64,000 bases of DNA. Origin: Reyranella sp. GTDB taxonomy: Bacteria; Pseudomonadota; Alphaproteobacteria; Reyranellales; Reyranellaceae. The notes beneath the pieces are model-generated. The model saw only the letters and a program-made list of their open reading frames with translations, was not told the DNA's origin and made no database searches. The translations under genes were made by a program, and so were the position numbers. Positions within the stretch are counted from its first letter, which is position 1, and every line of letters starts with the position of its first letter. The stretch covers positions 186,001 through 250,000 of the forward strand of contig NZ_SCVC01000004.1 in the NCBI RefSeq assembly GCF_004297405.1. The letters run 5' to 3'. Below are positions 62,381 through 64,000 of the stretch, in pieces.

Positions 62381-63559
62381 CTACGCCGCCTTCCCGTCGC
62401 CGAGGAAGCGCTCGACGGTGCGTACGAAGAAGCTCACGCCGAAGGGAATCGCCATATCGTTGAAGTCGTAGCGCGAGTTGTGCAGGCTTACGGCGTCCTT
62501 GCCGCCGCCATTGCCCAGCCACACCATGGCGCCCGGCACCTTCTCCAGCATGTAGGAAAAGTCTTCCGCCCCCATCCGGGAGGCGGCCTTGTCGGTCGCG
62601 GCATGCTCGCCGCAAACGCCGGCTGCGACGTCTAGGGCAAAGCGGGCGCGCTCGACATCGTTCACCGTCGGCGGATAGCCGGGCTTGTGCTCGACCTCGA
62701 TCTCGACGCCGTGCATGCGGGCCGCGCCCTCGCAGATCTCGTCGATGCGGCGCCTCACCAGCTCACGATTCTGCGGCGTCGTCGTGCGCGTCGTGCCGCC
62801 GATATGGGCGCCGCCAGGGATGACGTTGTAGGCGGAACCGGCGTTGAAGAAGCCCACCGTCACGACCGCAGGCTCGATCGGGTCGATGTTGCGGCTGACG
62901 ATGGTCTGCAGGGCGAGGATGATATTGGCGCCGACGACCATGGGATCGAGCGTCGAGTGCGGATGGGCAGCATGGCCGCCGCGGCCCGTGATGCGGATGT
63001 CCCAGCGGTCGGCCGAGGCCAGGATCGGCCCGCCCTTGGCCACGATGTGACCGACCGGCAAGCCGGGCTTGTTGTGGATGGCGAACACGGCGTCGCAGGG
63101 AAACTTCTCGAACAGGCCGTCGTCGATCATCACCTTGGCCCCGCCACCGCCTTCCTCAGCCGGTTGGAAGATGCAATGCACGGCGCCTTCAAAGTTCTTC
63201 GTTTCGCTTAGCATCTTTGCGGCCCCCAGCAGCATGGCGGTGTGGCCGTCATGACCGCAGGCATGCATGCGGCCGGCATTCTGCGAGCGGTGCTCGAAGT
63301 CGTTGGTCTCGTCCATCGGCAGGCAGTCCATGTCGGCGCGCAGCCCGATCGACTTTACCGAATTGCCCTTGCGCAAGGTGCCGACCACGCCGGTCTTGCC
63401 GAGCCCGCGGGTCACCTCGAAGCCCCACTCCTGCAGCTTGGCGGCGACAATGTCGGAGGTCCGGTTTTCCTCGAACGCCAGCTCAGGATGAGCGTGGATG
63501 TCACGACGGATGGTGGAAATTTCACCCTGAATTTCGAGCGCACGAGGCAGAACAGGCAT
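62381..63559 (-). CDS. M20 aminoacylase/amidohydrolase (hippurate hydrolase type)
   Basis: A 392-residue M20D enzyme. It starts AHPELAFEENRTSD, has the metal motif MHACGHDGHTAMLLGA, FQPAEEGGGGAKVMI, the lid segment GRGGHAAHPHSTLDP and the late His of the C-terminal region. It probably removes an acyl group from an N-acyl amino acid. ATG 63559 is preferred over GTG 63562 because it is better spaced from CGGAG. It is divergent from the threonine-dehydratase-like gene across 47 bases. Confidence 0.92.
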   Translation of the reverse strand: MPVLPRALEIQGEISTIRRDIHAHPELAFEENRTSDIVAAKLQEWGFEVTRGLGKTGVVGTLRKGNSVKSIGLRADMDCLPMDETNDFEHRSQNAGRMHACGHDGHTAMLLGAAKMLSETKNFEGAVHCIFQPAEEGGGGAKVMIDDGLFEKFPCDAVFAIHNKPGLPVGHIVAKGGPILASADRWDIRITGRGGHAAHPHSTLDPMVVGANIILALQTIVSRNIDPIEPAVVTVGFFNAGSAYNVIPGGAHIGGTTRTTTPQNRELVRRRIDEICEGAARMHGVEIEVEHKPGYPPTVNDVERARFALDVAAGVCGEHAATDKAASRMGAEDFSYMLEKVPGAMVWLGNGGGKDAVSLHNSRYDFNDMAIPFGVSFFVRTVERFLGDGKAA

Positions 63560-63606
63560 CACGTACTCCGGTTGGATCTGCGGGCATCTTAGCCCAAAGT
63601 GATGGC

Positions 63607-64000
63607 ATGTTGTCTCTTACCGACGTCGAAGATGCTGCGGCCATCGTCCAGACCGCGATGCCGCCCACTGCGCAGTATGCATGGCCGCTGCTCGCCAAAC
63701 GCACGGGTTGCGAAGTCTGGGTGAAGCACGAGAACCATACGCCGACCGGCGCTTTCAAGGTCCGCGGCGGGCTGGTCTACATGGACCGGGTAAAGCGCGA
63801 GCAGCCTGGCCTCAAGGGCGTGATCAGCGCGACTCGCGGCAATCACGGGCAGAGCATCGCCCTGGCAGCCAGCAAGGTCGGCATTCCGGCCACCATCGTC
63901 GTGCCCCACGGCAATTCGGTCGAGAAGAATGCCGCCATGAAGGCCTTCGGCGCCAGCCTGGTCGAAGCGGGCCATGATTTCGATGCCGCCAAGGATGCCG
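63607..64000 (+). CDS. Threonine dehydratase / PLP-dependent lyase (partial, runs off the right edge)
   Basis: The first 131 residues of a fold-type II PLP enzyme. It has the PLP lysine motif in HENHTPTGAFKVRGG and the phosphate-loop region SATRGNHGQSIALAASK, then VVPHGNSVEKNAAMKAFGA, matching threonine/serine dehydratases. The gene continues beyond base 64000. It diverges from the aminoacylase gene, so an N-acyl amino acid could be deacylated and then deaminated by this pair. Confidence 0.88.
   Translation, partial: MLSLTDVEDAAAIVQTAMPPTAQYAWPLLAKRTGCEVWVKHENHTPTGAFKVRGGLVYMDRVKREQPGLKGVISATRGNHGQSIALAASKVGIPATIVVPHGNSVEKNAAMKAFGASLVEAGHDFDAAKDA

Noticed and set aside
1..64000. Mobile elements, CRISPR arrays, tRNA or rRNA genes
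   Set aside because: No transposase or integrase motifs, no regularly spaced repeats, and no tRNA-like cloverleaf or rRNA sequence seen in the short gaps.

Overview
The window is a gene-dense, high-GC bacterial chromosome segment. Codon use is strongly G/C at third positions and gaps are short. The gene families (Bug/TctC solute-binding proteins, many CoA ligases, crotonases, amidohydrolases, an NdvA-type exporter, a bifunctional aldolase/SDR) suggest a metabolically versatile alphaproteobacterium, perhaps of the Reyranella/Rhodospirillales or Rhizobiales kind; that placement is inference. I see no rRNA, tRNA, insertion sequence, prophage, CRISPR array or replication origin, and no stretch over 300 bases without a gene.

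Layout. 1-5.1 kb: a + strand run with the end of an unidentified gene, a quinone-oxidoreductase-like enzyme, a TctC-type binding protein, a bifunctional aldolase/dehydrogenase and a TauD-type dioxygenase. 5.1-14.8 kb: an FAD hydroxylase/GST pair diverging from an aldo/keto reductase and an amidohydrolase, then a CHRD lipoprotein, an NTF2-fused flavin monooxygenase, a second amidohydrolase, an EamA transporter and an aminotransferase. 14.8-16.2 kb: small proteins (basic 'plasmid stabilization'-like protein, lysozyme-like lipoprotein, MORN/YwqK-like protein). 16.1-21.2 kb: a TetR-controlled acyl-CoA module (CoA ligase, acyl-CoA dehydrogenase, DUF35 protein, thiolase-like protein lacking its nucleophilic cysteine) with a perfect 20-bp palindrome in the divergent promoter. 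21.2-24.6 kb: PuuE-like allantoinase with two M20 hydrolases. 24.6-30.7 kb: a DUF2798 protein, a peptidoglycan-binding membrane protein, CoA ligase plus crotonase, PhzF and a membrane protein. 30.7-38.7 kb: Lrp regulator divergent from an orphan AceE/transketolase-like enzyme, then mtnA, a crotonase, a second PhzF, and a LysR/MFS pair. 38.7-48.4 kb: two class III nucleotide cyclases of different architecture, a TPR protein, a VOC dioxygenase-like protein, an MgtC/DUF4010 protein, a hydrolase and two membrane proteins. 46.8-55.5 kb: a sugar locus, with an epimerase/SDR operon divergent from a binding protein, two permeases (no ATPase), an HpcH/HpaI aldolase and a cytosine-deaminase-like enzyme. 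55.5-64 kb: an ABC-F protein, a complete NMT1/THI5-type ABC importer, a GST, an NdvA-like exporter, an M20 amidohydrolase and the start of a threonine-dehydratase-like gene.

The segment reads as a mosaic of small catabolic and uptake modules, often with a divergent regulator and very short or overlapping junctions. The best leads are the cysteine-less thiolase/DUF35 pair under a TetR palindrome, an RBS-masking hairpin leader before the 100-residue basic protein, the orphan homodimeric E1-like enzyme next to an Lrp-type site, and the sugar locus whose oxidation operon carries two uncharacterised membrane proteins.
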